DNA of 64,000 bases from an uncultured Phascolarctobacterium sp. Lineage in GTDB: Bacteria > Bacillota > Negativicutes > Acidaminococcales > Acidaminococcaceae. A program made the position numbers and the translations under genes. Below, one piece after another: positions 39,661 through 49,361 of the stretch; the first letter of the stretch is position 1, and the number at the start of each line of letters is the position of its first letter. The stretch is taken from NCBI RefSeq assembly GCF_900770955.1, contig NZ_CAAGLX010000021.1:62001-126000 (forward strand). The letters run 5' to 3'. Below the pieces are notes generated by a model. The model did not search any database, had not been told where the DNA came from, and saw only the letters and a list, made by a program, of their open reading frames with translations.

Positions 39661-41576
39661 TGATGGAACATCTCAACATGCAATCTATGGATAAGGTTGC
39701 AGCAAACGTAGCCAAGATAAGGGAGCTATTCCCTAATTGCGTAACGGAAATAATCAATAAAGAGGGCAAGCTGGAGCATGCCATTGATTTTGATATGCTG
39801 AAACAGGAGCTTAGTGACCATGTTGTAGATGGTTTGCAGGAACGCTATCAGTTCACTTGGCCGGATAAACGCAAGGCTATTCTTGCTGCTAATGCGCCGA
39901 TTAATAAGACCTTGCGCCCCTGCAGAGAGGAGAGCGTAGACTTCGATAATACGGAGAACCTTTATATTGAAGGCGATAATCTGGAAGTGCTCAAGCTGCT
40001 GCAGGAAACGTATTTGGGCAAGGTGAAGATCATTTATATTGATCCGCCGTATAATACAGGTAAGGATTTTGTTTATAATGATGATTTTAAGCAAAGCCTA
40101 GATGAGTATGTTGAAAACAGCGGACAGTTAGATGATGATGGCAATCGTCTTGTAGCTAATACAGAAAGCAATGGTCGTTTTCATACTGATTGGCTTAATA
40201 TGATGTATCCAAGGTTGAAGCTGGCGAAGGATTTATTGAGTGAAGATGGTGTTATTTTTATTAGTATAGATTCTATTGAATGTTCAAATTTACGTAAAAT
40301 ATGTGATGAAATATTTGACGTAGAAAATTTTATATGTAATGCAATTTGGAGATCTTCAGATAATAGCAATAATGATGCAAAAAAATTCTCTAATGATTAT
40401 AATTCAACACTAATATATAGTAAGAACGCTTTATGGCAACCTCGAAAACAAGAAGATCCTGAAAAAAGAAAACATTTTAAAAATCCGGATAATGATCCTA
40501 AAGGAGCATATTTTGATGGTAATCCATTAAATTCACCTAACTACAGAGAAAACTTGAGATATAATATTGTTTCACCTTCTGGAAAGATAATATATCCACC
40601 CAAAAATGGTTGGAGATGGTCAAAAGAAACTATGTTGGAAAAAATTCGTACAGGTGAAATAAGATTTAATAAAGATGAGAATAACATAAAACGTAGAACT
40701 TATCTTTGTGATATGAAAGGATTACCACCTTCAAATTTGTGGATAGATTTTACGAGAACTGGGCATAATCGGCAAGCTAAATATGAGTTATTAAGTATAT
40801 TGCCAGAAGATGTATTTGATACTCCGAAACCGGTTTTGTTAATAAAATACATATTGAAATTAGTAGACGATTCAAAAAATGCGATTGTTATGGATTTTTT
40901 TAGTGGATCAGCTACTACTGCTGATGCAGTAATGCAAATGAACAATGAGGATTCTGGCAAGAGAAAATATATTTTAGTACAATTACCTGAAAATCTTGAT
41001 TATAGTTTAGTCCATGCTTCGAATGATGGTAAAAAGACAATAGAAAATGCAATTGCATTATGCGATAAACTTAAAAGAAAACATCTTCTAACAGAAATAG
41101 CGAAGGAGCGCATCCGTCGTGCCGGCCAAAAAATCAAAGACGAAAATCCGCTGACAACACAGGATTTGGATATTGGCTTCCGTGTTTTGAAATGCGACAG
41201 CAGCAACATGGAAGATGTGTACTTCACACCGAAGGAATACATGGATAAACAGCAGAATTTGTTTGTCGATAATATTAAAGCAGACCGTAGCGACGAGGAT
41301 TTGCTGTTTGATGCTATGCTGAAGCTGGATACGCCGCTTTCCAGTAAAATCGAAAAAAGAAGCATTGCCGGCAAAACTGTTTACAATGTGGCACAAGGTC
41401 ATTTAATGGCATGCTTTGACAAGGATGTGACGGATGAGGTTATCACCGCCATTGCCAAAGAAATGCCAAGCTATTTTGTTATGCGTGACAGCTCGCAGGC
41501 AGATGACAGCGTTGCAATTAACTTTGAGCAGATTTTCAACACCTATAGTCCGCAAACTGTGAGGAGGGTGCTGTAA
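39660..41576 (+). CDS. mod: Type III restriction-modification DNA methyltransferase (Mod), adenine-specific
   Basis: A 638-residue beta-class N6-adenine methyltransferase. DPPYN (D128) precedes the SAM-binding FSGSAT (414-419), the order typical of type III Mod proteins. The part between is the target-recognition region. The DNA of residues roughly 140-478 (about 40080-41095) is strikingly AT-rich (one sampled 60-base line has 15 G+C) and uses AGA and ATA codons, while both ends are near 42% G+C with CGC/CGT codons. This points to replacement of the recognition domain by recombination. Mod sets the sequence specificity for Res, encoded next. It starts on the last base of the DUF4391 gene. Confidence 0.93.
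   Translation: MMEHLNMQSMDKVAANVAKIRELFPNCVTEIINKEGKLEHAIDFDMLKQELSDHVVDGLQERYQFTWPDKRKAILAANAPINKTLRPCREESVDFDNTENLYIEGDNLEVLKLLQETYLGKVKIIYIDPPYNTGKDFVYNDDFKQSLDEYVENSGQLDDDGNRLVANTESNGRFHTDWLNMMYPRLKLAKDLLSEDGVIFISIDSIECSNLRKICDEIFDVENFICNAIWRSSDNSNNDAKKFSNDYNSTLIYSKNALWQPRKQEDPEKRKHFKNPDNDPKGAYFDGNPLNSPNYRENLRYNIVSPSGKIIYPPKNGWRWSKETMLEKIRTGEIRFNKDENNIKRRTYLCDMKGLPPSNLWIDFTRTGHNRQAKYELLSILPEDVFDTPKPVLLIKYILKLVDDSKNAIVMDFFSGSATTADAVMQMNNEDSGKRKYILVQLPENLDYSLVHASNDGKKTIENAIALCDKLKRKHLLTEIAKERIRRAGQKIKDENPLTTQDLDIGFRVLKCDSSNMEDVYFTPKEYMDKQQNLFVDNIKADRSDEDLLFDAMLKLDTPLSSKIEKRSIAGKTVYNVAQGHLMACFDKDVTDEVITAIAKEMPSYFVMRDSSQADDSVAINFEQIFNTYSPQTVRRVL
40080..41095 (+). other. AT-rich central segment of mod (target-recognition region)
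   Basis: The G+C content falls abruptly after the DPPYN region and rises abruptly at about 41095 (AGCGAAGGAGCGCATCCG). Within the segment Arg is mostly AGA and Ile often ATA; outside it Arg is mostly CGC/CGT. The borders were placed by eye and are accurate to a few tens of bases. Confidence 0.7.
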
Positions 41577-44500
41577 TGAAGTTCAGTTTTAAAATTCAGC
41601 AGTACCAGACAGATGCTGTTAATGCAGTAGTGGATGTGTTCAAGGGACAGGTGCGCCCTGCGCAGGATAGCAGCTACTTTTTTGATCCGGGAAAACTGGT
41701 GCCGGTGAAAACAAAAAAAGCAAAGAATACAAGTGGCTATAATTTATTTCAGCAGGAGCTGGATGAACAGGAAGCCAAGCAGGATATTATTCTTGGTTAT
41801 GCCAACGCGCCTATCAAATTGGATAAAACTCAGCTTTTGGAGAATATCAAGCTTATTCAAGGCAATAACAATATAACTCCGTCTAAAGAGCTTATAGAAG
41901 GTCAAGGCAAATGCAGTCTTGATATCGAAATGGAAACAGGTACAGGCAAAACCTATGTCTATATCAAAACCATGTTTGAGCTGAATAAGCAATATGGCTG
42001 GAACAAGTTTATTATCATCGTGCCTTCTGTCGCAATTCGTGAAGGTGTCAGGAAAAGCTTTGAAATGATGGAAGAGCATTTCATGAGCCAGTATGGCAAG
42101 AAAGTGCGTTATTTCATCTATGACAGTAAGAATTTGACGAAGATAGATGATTTTGCCAAAAGCAACGAAATCAACGTAATGATTATTAATAATCAAGCTT
42201 TTGCCAAGTCTTTGAATGAGGAAAAGAATAAAGAAGGCCGTGGCGGTGATAAGGGTGCATTGATTATCTACAGTGAACGTGATGATTTTGGTTCACGCAA
42301 GCCTATTGATGTTATCGCCAAAACTAATCCTATTTTGATTCTAGATGAACCGCAGAAGCTGAATGGTCCTGCTACGCAAAAAGCAATGAAGCGCTTTAAT
42401 CCGCTTTTTAGCGTCAATTATTCTGCTACGCATAAACAGGAGCATAACGAAGTATACCGTTTAGATGCGCTTGATGCCTACAATCATAAGCTGGTCAAAA
42501 AGATAGAGGTTAAGGGTATTGAGGTTGTAAATCTCAAAGGCATTGACGGTTATCTTTACTGCGACAGCTTTGTAACCAGCAAAGATAAAGCACCTATGGT
42601 AAAGCTGGAATTTGAACAGCAGCTGAAAAGCGGTACTGTCAAGCGTGTTTTACGCAATTGTTCCTATGGAGATAATCTGTACGAGCTTTCTAACGGCATG
42701 CTGCAGTACGAAGGCTATAAAATCAGTGAAATTGATGCCAGCGATACCGGTTGCGTAAGATTTACTAACGGCGAAGAATTACATAGCGGTGAAGTAGCCA
42801 ACAACAGTCAGGAAATGGCAAACTTACGTCGTGTGCAGATTCGTGAAACTATAAAATCTCACTTTGAAAAGGAAGAACAGCTTTTTGCGCAGGGCATCAA
42901 AACCTTATCGCTATTTTTTATTGATGAGGTTGCCAAGTACAGATTATATGACGAAGATGGCACACAAAAGCTGGGCGAATACGGTAAAATCTTCGAAGAA
43001 GAATATCAGAAAATATTTAGAGATAGGATGCAGGAGCTTTATCAAACGCCTTATGGTGAATATTTGAGAAATATGGCTGCAGATGTAAGCGTTGTACATA
43101 CAGGCTACTTCAGTATTGATAAAAAAGGTCATAGCGTTGACAGTAAATGCGAACGTGGCAAGGATACTTCTAACGATGAATCTGCCTATGATTTGATTAT
43201 GCGTAACAAAGAAGCACTGTTAAGCTTTAATAATCCTGTACGTTTTATTTTCTCTCACTCCGCATTGCGTGAAGGCTGGGATAACCCCAATGTTTTTCAA
43301 ATCTGTACCCTGAAGCAGTCCAACAGCAATGTCAATAAGCGTCAGGAGGTCGGTCGTGGTATGCGTATCTGTGTTAATCAGCAGGGTGAGCGCATGGACG
43401 AAAGCGTATGCGGAGCTAATGTGCATATTGTTAATAAGCTGACGGTTATTGCCAGCGAAAGCTATGCCGGTTTTGTCGACAGCTTGCAGGATGAAATCAA
43501 AAAAGCTCTGTATGAACGTCCTGAAAAGGTATCTATAGAGTACTTCTTTGGCAGAGTAGTAAAGGTTGGCGATGAAACTTATAAAATTGAAGGCGAGCAA
43601 GCTCGTCAGATAGTGAAATATCTTGACAGACATGATTATCTTGACGATGATGACAGAATCACCGAAAAATATAAGCAGGATGCTGCCAACGGTACTTTGG
43701 AGCCTGTGCAGGATAAGCTTAAGGATATTGAGCCTGCTGTACATGTGCTGATTAAGAGCCTGTATGATAATGATTCACTTAAGGATATGATTACTAACGG
43801 TAATCAGACAACCGTTGAAAACAAGCTCAACAATAAGAATTTTGAAAAGCAGGAATTTCAGGAGCTGTGGAAGCGTATCAACCGTAAGTGCGCTTATACC
43901 GTAAAGCTTGATAGCAATGAGCTGATTGACAAGGCTGTAGCAGCAATTGATGCTAAGCTGCAGGTTACTCAAACACTTTATACCTTGAGCGTCGGAGATC
44001 AGAAGAATACTATGCAGGCGCATGAATTAGAGCAAAAAACCAGCTTTGTATCACCCGCGCATACTACAAACGTATTGGATAATGCTCATGACAGCAGCTT
44101 GAAGTATGATTTGCTGCACGAGCTGACGCAGCGAACATCGCTGACACGTCGCACGGTTGCTGCTATTTTGAGCAGAATCAATATGATGAAGTACATGAAG
44201 TTCCGTGATAATCCGGAAGAGTTTATCAGTAAGGTTGCACGTCTGATTAATGAACAGAAGGCAGGCCTGATTGTAGAAGGCGTTACCTACAATACGACAA
44301 ATGAAGTATTTGACAAAGAAATTTTTACGGCAGAATGTCATCGTGTAGCTTTGTCAAAAGTATTTCCTGCGCTGCGTGCTGTAACTGATTACGTTGTTAC
44401 TGATGGCATAGCCGAGCAGAGTGTAGAGCGCAAATTTGTTGAAAATCTGGATAAAGCAGATGAAGTTGCAGTATATGCAAAGCTTCCGCGTGGATTTTAC

Positions 44501-44743
44501 ATCCCAACGCCTGTAGGTAAATATTCGCCGGACTGGGCAATTGCTTTCAAAGAGGGTAAAATTAAGTACGTATATTTTATTGCTGAAACCAAAGGAACAA
44601 ATGAAAGTACGGAACTGAAATCTATGGAGCAGGCAAAAATTAAATGTGCCGAGAAGCTTTTTGAAAAGCTTTCCAACGGCGAAGTGCATTACGGTCAGGT
44701 AAAGGATTACAAGAGCCTGATGGATATTGTACTGGATAAATAA
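41576..44743 (+). CDS. res: Type III restriction endonuclease subunit (Res)
   Basis: A 1055-residue helicase-nuclease. It has METGTGKT (Walker A, 119-126), DEPQ (257-260, the box typical of type III Res), and SATHK as motif III. A late motif VI-like QEVGRGMRI follows. The C-terminal PD-(D/E)xK nuclease is visible as SPDW (D986), E1004 and K1006 in AETKG, so it looks intact. With Mod it would cleave DNA carrying unmodified sites after ATP-driven communication. It starts on the last base of mod. No clear terminator follows before the lysine-operon promoter. Confidence 0.93.
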   Translation: MKFSFKIQQYQTDAVNAVVDVFKGQVRPAQDSSYFFDPGKLVPVKTKKAKNTSGYNLFQQELDEQEAKQDIILGYANAPIKLDKTQLLENIKLIQGNNNITPSKELIEGQGKCSLDIEMETGTGKTYVYIKTMFELNKQYGWNKFIIIVPSVAIREGVRKSFEMMEEHFMSQYGKKVRYFIYDSKNLTKIDDFAKSNEINVMIINNQAFAKSLNEEKNKEGRGGDKGALIIYSERDDFGSRKPIDVIAKTNPILILDEPQKLNGPATQKAMKRFNPLFSVNYSATHKQEHNEVYRLDALDAYNHKLVKKIEVKGIEVVNLKGIDGYLYCDSFVTSKDKAPMVKLEFEQQLKSGTVKRVLRNCSYGDNLYELSNGMLQYEGYKISEIDASDTGCVRFTNGEELHSGEVANNSQEMANLRRVQIRETIKSHFEKEEQLFAQGIKTLSLFFIDEVAKYRLYDEDGTQKLGEYGKIFEEEYQKIFRDRMQELYQTPYGEYLRNMAADVSVVHTGYFSIDKKGHSVDSKCERGKDTSNDESAYDLIMRNKEALLSFNNPVRFIFSHSALREGWDNPNVFQICTLKQSNSNVNKRQEVGRGMRICVNQQGERMDESVCGANVHIVNKLTVIASESYAGFVDSLQDEIKKALYERPEKVSIEYFFGRVVKVGDETYKIEGEQARQIVKYLDRHDYLDDDDRITEKYKQDAANGTLEPVQDKLKDIEPAVHVLIKSLYDNDSLKDMITNGNQTTVENKLNNKNFEKQEFQELWKRINRKCAYTVKLDSNELIDKAVAAIDAKLQVTQTLYTLSVGDQKNTMQAHELEQKTSFVSPAHTTNVLDNAHDSSLKYDLLHELTQRTSLTRRTVAAILSRINMMKYMKFRDNPEEFISKVARLINEQKAGLIVEGVTYNTTNEVFDKEIFTAECHRVALSKVFPALRAVTDYVVTDGIAEQSVERKFVENLDKADEVAVYAKLPRGFYIPTPVGKYSPDWAIAFKEGKIKYVYFIAETKGTNESTELKSMEQAKIKCAEKLFEKLSNGEVHYGQVKDYKSLMDIVLDK

Positions 44744-44859
44744 AACCACAACCGAATATGGCATAAATCACGCTGATAGTTTGCTTGTGCCTATGTGTAC
44801 ACTCTTTTTGTAAAATCTTTACACTTGCCGCTATAAGAACAGGCTAATAATTTTCTTCA

Positions 44860-44888
44860 TTGACAAATAGCAGTAACAGTAATATAAT
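44860..44888 (+). promoter_or_regulatory. Promoter of the lysine-biosynthesis operon
   Basis: A consensus TTGACA (44860-44865), a 17-bp spacer and a consensus TATAAT (44883-44888), giving a start near 44895, just before the riboswitch. Confidence 0.92.
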
Positions 44889-44908
44889 TTTTTTAATAGC
44901 AAACCATT

Positions 44909-45068
44909 AAGATAGAGGCGCGGAAAGCATGAGTAGGTTGTGGAGCGGGAGCTGAGAAGCATCACAAAAGGGCTAACGCCGAAGTGCAATGGCAGCCGTG
45001 TCGTTGTGCTGGGCCGTCAGTGAAAGCTGCCGGACTGTCGCTGCATCTGCAGCGGAGGGCTATCTCGG
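44909..45068 (+). ncRNA. Lysine riboswitch (L-box) aptamer
   Basis: The leader has the L-box landmarks in order: GATAGAGGCGC at the 5' side of P1, GAGTAG, GGGCTAACGCCGAAGTGC, CTGGGCCGTCAGTG, and the closing GGAGGGCTATCTC. P1 forms between GATAG (44911-44915) and CTATC (about 45060-45064). It precedes dapB-asd-lysC-dapA, the pathway it is expected to control by lysine. Confidence 0.93.
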
Positions 45069-45097
45069 CTATGGGTGTGAATATTATTTAGCATGCT

Positions 45098-45142
45098 AAC
45101 CGTTGAGATAGAATCCAAAGGAAATATCTCAACGGTTATTTT
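45098..45142 (+). terminator. Riboswitch-controlled terminator before dapB
   Basis: AACCGTTGAGATA (45098-45110) pairs perfectly with TATCTCAACGGTT (45125-45137), followed by ATTTTTA. GAGATAG of the left arm is also complementary to the CTATCTC at the 3' side of P1, which provides the alternative antiterminator. With lysine bound, P1 holds CTATC and the terminator forms. Confidence 0.9.
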
Positions 45143-45163
45143 TATGATTAAGGAGTGAACGAC

Positions 45164-45934
45164 ATGATTCGTGTTTTGGTAAATGGTGCGCTGGGCCGCA
45201 TGGGCAGCGAGGTATGTAAAAAGGTATATAGCGAAGCTGATTTGGAGCTTGTCGGTGCTGTAGATATTAAGGAAGGCACCGTGACTCTGGGTGACGGCGT
45301 TAAGGTAACTACTGACCTGGTTGCTGCGATTGAGGCTGCCAAACCGGATGTTGTTGTTGACTTCACCCGTCCCGATGTTGTTATGGGCAACCTGCGCAAA
45401 ATGCTGCCGCTTGGCGTACATGCCGTAGTTGGCACAACAGGCTTCAGCGATGCGGACTTAAAAGAGGTTGATGAGCTGGCACGCAAGCACAACACCAGCC
45501 TGCTGATTGCTCCGAACTTTGCGCTTGGCGCAGTTGTGATGATGAAGCTGGCGTGTGAGGCTGCCAAATACTTCCCGCATGTGGAAATTATCGAGAAGCA
45601 TCACGATAACAAGCTGGATGCTCCGAGCGGTACTGCTATTATCACTGCACAAAAAATTGCTGAGGTGCGCAAGGCAATGCACCAAGGCAATCCTGATGAA
45701 AAGGAAACCATGGCAGGTGCACGCGGTGCCGATTACGAGGGCATGAAGATTCACAGTGTCCGCTTGCCGGGTTACGTTGCTTCCCAGGAGGTTATCTTCG
45801 GCGGTCAGGGCGAAACGCTGAAAATCAGTACCGACCCGATTAACCGCGAATGCTACATGCCGGGCGTTGCGCTTGGCTGCCGCAAAATTGTTGACCAAGT
45901 AGGCCTGGTATACGGCTTAGATAAATTACTCTGA
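45164..45934 (+). CDS. dapB: 4-hydroxy-tetrahydrodipicolinate reductase
   Basis: DapB reduces the DapA product on the way to diaminopimelate and lysine. The 256-residue protein has the dinucleotide loop VNGALGRMG and the signature EKHHDNKLDAPSGTA with its catalytic His and Lys. ATG 45164 has AAGGAG eight bases upstream; the in-frame GTG at 45155 overlaps that box. It is first in dapB-asd-lysC-dapA and behind the lysine riboswitch. Confidence 0.96.
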   Translation: MIRVLVNGALGRMGSEVCKKVYSEADLELVGAVDIKEGTVTLGDGVKVTTDLVAAIEAAKPDVVVDFTRPDVVMGNLRKMLPLGVHAVVGTTGFSDADLKEVDELARKHNTSLLIAPNFALGAVVMMKLACEAAKYFPHVEIIEKHHDNKLDAPSGTAIITAQKIAEVRKAMHQGNPDEKETMAGARGADYEGMKIHSVRLPGYVASQEVIFGGQGETLKISTDPINRECYMPGVALGCRKIVDQVGLVYGLDKLL

Positions 45935-45953
45935 TAGTGAGGGGGAAAATGTT

Positions 45954-46991
45954 ATGAAAAAGTATAACGTTGCTATTTTGGGCGCTACCGGTGCTGTTGG
46001 TACTGAATTTCTGAAGCTTATCGAAGAAAGAAACTTCCCGTTTGCCGAGCTGCGTCTGCTTGCTTCCAAGCGCAGCGCAGGCAAGCAGATTGAATTTATG
46101 GGCAAGACATATACTGTACAGGAGGCTACCAAGGACTCCTTCGAGGGCATTGATATCGCTCTGTTCGCAGGCGGCAGCATTTCCAAGGAGTTCGCTCCCT
46201 ACGCTGTAAAGGCCGGTGCCGTTGTTATTGATAACTCCAGCACCTTCCGTATGGATCCAGAGGTGCCGCTGGTTGTGCCGGAGGTTAACCCCGAGGATAT
46301 CCTGAAGCACAAGGGCATTATCGCCAACCCCAACTGTTCTACCATTATTATGGTTATGGCACTGAAACCGCTGTATGACCTGGCACGCATTAAACGCATT
46401 GTCGTTTCTACCTATCAGGCTGTTTCCGGCGCCGGCAAGGAGGGCATTGACGAGCTCACCGACCAGACCAAGGCTTACAGTGAGGGCCGTGAGATGGAGG
46501 CACACATTCTTCCGTCCGCAAGCCTGCCGAAGCATTATCCGATTGCTTTTAACCTGATTCCGCAGATTGATGTTTTCCTTGACAATCTTTACACTAAAGA
46601 AGAGATGAAGATGATCAACGAAACCAGAAAGATTATGCATGATGACGAAATGCGCATCACCGCTACTACCGTGCGTGTGCCTGTATACCGCAGCCACAGC
46701 GAATCGGTAAACATCGAATTTGAGCATGATCTGGAGCTGCAGGATATGGCAGCTGCAATCAACGCTTTCCCCGGCATTCAGATGATGGATGATCCGTCCA
46801 ACCAGATTTATCCGATGCCTTTATATACCTCAGAAAAATATGACTGCTTCGTTGGCCGTCTGCGTCGCGATGAGTCTAACCCGAACACCTTCAACCTGTG
46901 GGTAGTAGGCGACCAGATCCGCAAGGGTGCTGCGCTGAACACGCTGCAGATTGCTGAGGTTATGATTAAAAACGGCTGGTTAGAAAAATAA
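45954..46991 (+). CDS. asd: Aspartate-semialdehyde dehydrogenase
   Basis: Asd makes aspartate semialdehyde, the shared precursor of lysine, threonine and methionine. The 345-residue protein has the NADP loop GATGAVGTEF (10-19), the catalytic C128 in NPNCST, and a His in the MRITATTVRVPVYRSHSE block. The operon context supports primary use for lysine and peptidoglycan. Confidence 0.96.
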   Translation: MKKYNVAILGATGAVGTEFLKLIEERNFPFAELRLLASKRSAGKQIEFMGKTYTVQEATKDSFEGIDIALFAGGSISKEFAPYAVKAGAVVIDNSSTFRMDPEVPLVVPEVNPEDILKHKGIIANPNCSTIIMVMALKPLYDLARIKRIVVSTYQAVSGAGKEGIDELTDQTKAYSEGREMEAHILPSASLPKHYPIAFNLIPQIDVFLDNLYTKEEMKMINETRKIMHDDEMRITATTVRVPVYRSHSESVNIEFEHDLELQDMAAAINAFPGIQMMDDPSNQIYPMPLYTSEKYDCFVGRLRRDESNPNTFNLWVVGDQIRKGAALNTLQIAEVMIKNGWLEK

Positions 46992-47101
46992 TAATGCACC
47001 TCTGCGGTGTAAAGACTACCGGCGTACAGCTTGTACGCTACAGCCTTTCCGGCATCCGGTACATTTTGCATTTTAATTCAAACAGATGAGGAGCAATTTA
47101 C

Positions 47102-48322
47102 ATGAAAATCATTGTACAGAAATTCGGCGGCACCTCTGTTGCAAGTGAGGAAACCCGCATTGCAGTTAAAAATAAGGTACAGCAGGCTATCCGCAACGGT
47201 TACTCCCCGGTAGTAGTAGTTTCCGCAATGGGACGCAAGGGTGCGCCCTACGCGACCGATACTCTTATCGGCACTCTGAAGGACGTTAACCTTTCCGTTA
47301 ATGTGCGCGAGATGGATATGATGATGTGCTGCGGCGAAATCATTTCTGCCTGCGTAATGGCAGCAACGCTGCAAAAATTCGGCATCAACGCTATGGCGCT
47401 CACCGGCGGTCAGGCAGGCATCGTTACTGATTCCCAGTTTGGTGCTGCACGTATCAAAAACATCAATACCTCCGGTCTTATCCGTCTTTTGGAGGCAGGC
47501 ATCATTCCGGTTGTCTGCGGTTTCCAGGGTATGACGGAAAACAACTATAAATTTACGACATTGGGCCGCGGTGGCAGCGATACCTCTGCTGCTGCACTGG
47601 GCGCTGCGCTCAAGGCTGATTTTGTTGAAATTTATACAGACGTTGAGGGCATCATGACTGCTGACCCGCGCATTGTTGAGAAGGCTAATATCCTGCAGCA
47701 GATTTCCTATGCTGAGGTTTGCCAGATGGCACAGAACGGCGCTAAGGTTATTCATCCGCGTGCCGTGGAAATTGCCATGTGCAGCAACATTCCCATGTAT
47801 GTAAAATCTACCTTCAGCGATGCTCCCGGTACTTTGATTACCAGCGAACGCATCGGCCAGGGTAACGGCGGTGAAATTGCGATTAACGAATCCTGCGCCA
47901 GCGGTGTTGCTCATCTCAATGACCTGGCACAGTTCCGCATTGACCTGAATCCGCAGGATATTACCGCAGGCCGCAATCTGTTCGAGGATTTGGCGGATGC
48001 AGGCATCAGCGTAGGCTGTCTGAACCTCTCCGAGAAGGAAGCAATGTTTGCTGTATTCTCTCCGGATGTAGCACACACCTGCAAGGTTCTTGATGACACC
48101 GGCTTTAAATATACGCTGAACGAGGGCTGCGGCAAGGTTTCTGTTGTCGGCAGTGCTATGCGTGGCGTTCCAGGCATTATGGCTACCTTTGTAGCTGCGC
48201 TTGCCAGCCACAATATCGCTATTCTGCAGACTGTGGACAGCGATACTACGATTTCCGCGATTGTTAAAGAGGAGCATTTGGTGGAGGCTGTTAAGGCTTT
48301 GCACGAGGCCTTCAAGTTATAG
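47102..48322 (+). CDS. lysC: Aspartate kinase (monofunctional)
   Basis: LysC phosphorylates aspartate, the committed step. The 406-residue protein has QKFGGTSVAS at the N-terminus, the GRGGSDTSA nucleotide-site loop, and two C-terminal ACT domains (VSVVGSAMRGVPGIMATFVAAL), the usual sites of lysine or threonine feedback. A 110-bp gap before it contains structured sequence but no convincing terminator. Confidence 0.96.
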   Translation: MKIIVQKFGGTSVASEETRIAVKNKVQQAIRNGYSPVVVVSAMGRKGAPYATDTLIGTLKDVNLSVNVREMDMMMCCGEIISACVMAATLQKFGINAMALTGGQAGIVTDSQFGAARIKNINTSGLIRLLEAGIIPVVCGFQGMTENNYKFTTLGRGGSDTSAAALGAALKADFVEIYTDVEGIMTADPRIVEKANILQQISYAEVCQMAQNGAKVIHPRAVEIAMCSNIPMYVKSTFSDAPGTLITSERIGQGNGGEIAINESCASGVAHLNDLAQFRIDLNPQDITAGRNLFEDLADAGISVGCLNLSEKEAMFAVFSPDVAHTCKVLDDTGFKYTLNEGCGKVSVVGSAMRGVPGIMATFVAALASHNIAILQTVDSDTTISAIVKEEHLVEAVKALHEAFKL

Positions 48323-48464
48323 TCTGCGGATAAAGCACCGTCTGCGTTGTTGCGTTTCCCCGACGTACACGAGGTGCGCTGTAAAAAAGATAAATTCATT
48401 TAGACAATAATCAATATTTCATAGAGATCTTTGGTTTCAATTAGTTTTAAGAGGTGGAATTACA

Positions 48465-49361
48465 ATGAAAAAACCGTATTTTGGCAGATTATTAACGGCA
48501 ATGGTTACGCCGTTCAACGCTGATGGCAGCATCAATTATGAAGCTGGTGCAGATTTTGCCGACTGGCTGCTGGCTAACGGCAGCGACGGCCTGGTAGTAG
48601 AAGGCTCTACCGGCGAAGCTGCAACCATGGACATGGATGAAAAAATAAAATTCATGCAGACCATTGTTGCACGTGTCAACGGTCGCGCTAAGATAGTTGC
48701 AGGTGCAGGTACCAACTGCACTGCCAGCACTATTGACTTGGTTAAGAAAATGGAGGCCTGTGGTGTTGACGGCGTACTCGTAGTTGGCCCGTATTACAAC
48801 AAGCCTACTCAGGAAGGCTATTACCAGCATTTTGCAGCCGTAGCAAAGGCTACCAAGCTGCCGATTATCGTATATAATGTTCCCGGACGTACCGGCGGCA
48901 ACATTGCTCCGGAAACTGTGGCGCGTCTGGCAGCAGACTTCAGCAATATTGTTGCTATCAAAGAGGCAGCAGGCAATGTTGCACAAACTGCGGAGCTGTA
49001 TCGCGTGCTTCCGGAAGATTTTTCTATCTACAGCGGTGACGACGGCCTGATTCTGCCGTTCCTGTCTGTTGGTGCCTGCGGTCTGATTTCCGTTCTGGCC
49101 AATGTTAACGGCAAGCTGCTGCAGCAGCTGATGCAGGCCTACAGCGAAGGCCGCGTTAAAGACGCTGCTGACATCAACAAGGTTATGGTGCCGCTGGCAA
49201 AGGCTATGTTTGTGGAAAGCAACCCGATTCCTGTCAAGGCTGCCGTTACCAAGGTTACCGGTATCAATGCCGGTGCTCCGCGTCTGCCGCTGACTCCTAT
49301 CAGCGCTGCCGCTGAGGCTAAGCTGGATGCAGCTTTAAAAGCAGCAGGCATGATAAAATGA
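48465..49361 (+). CDS. dapA: 4-hydroxy-tetrahydrodipicolinate synthase
   Basis: DapA condenses pyruvate with aspartate semialdehyde. The 298-residue TIM barrel has the Schiff-base K166 (AIKEAAGN), Y137 and R142 in YNVPGRTGG, and the GSTGE loop (47-51). GAGGTGG precedes the ATG. Its stop overlaps the start of the CGGC-domain gene (ATGA). Confidence 0.96.
   Translation: MKKPYFGRLLTAMVTPFNADGSINYEAGADFADWLLANGSDGLVVEGSTGEAATMDMDEKIKFMQTIVARVNGRAKIVAGAGTNCTASTIDLVKKMEACGVDGVLVVGPYYNKPTQEGYYQHFAAVAKATKLPIIVYNVPGRTGGNIAPETVARLAADFSNIVAIKEAAGNVAQTAELYRVLPEDFSIYSGDDGLILPFLSVGACGLISVLANVNGKLLQQLMQAYSEGRVKDAADINKVMVPLAKAMFVESNPIPVKAAVTKVTGINAGAPRLPLTPISAAAEAKLDAALKAAGMIK

Noticed and set aside
47078..48304. 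408-codon minus-strand frame opposite lysC
   Set aside because: Composition artefact against a certain gene.
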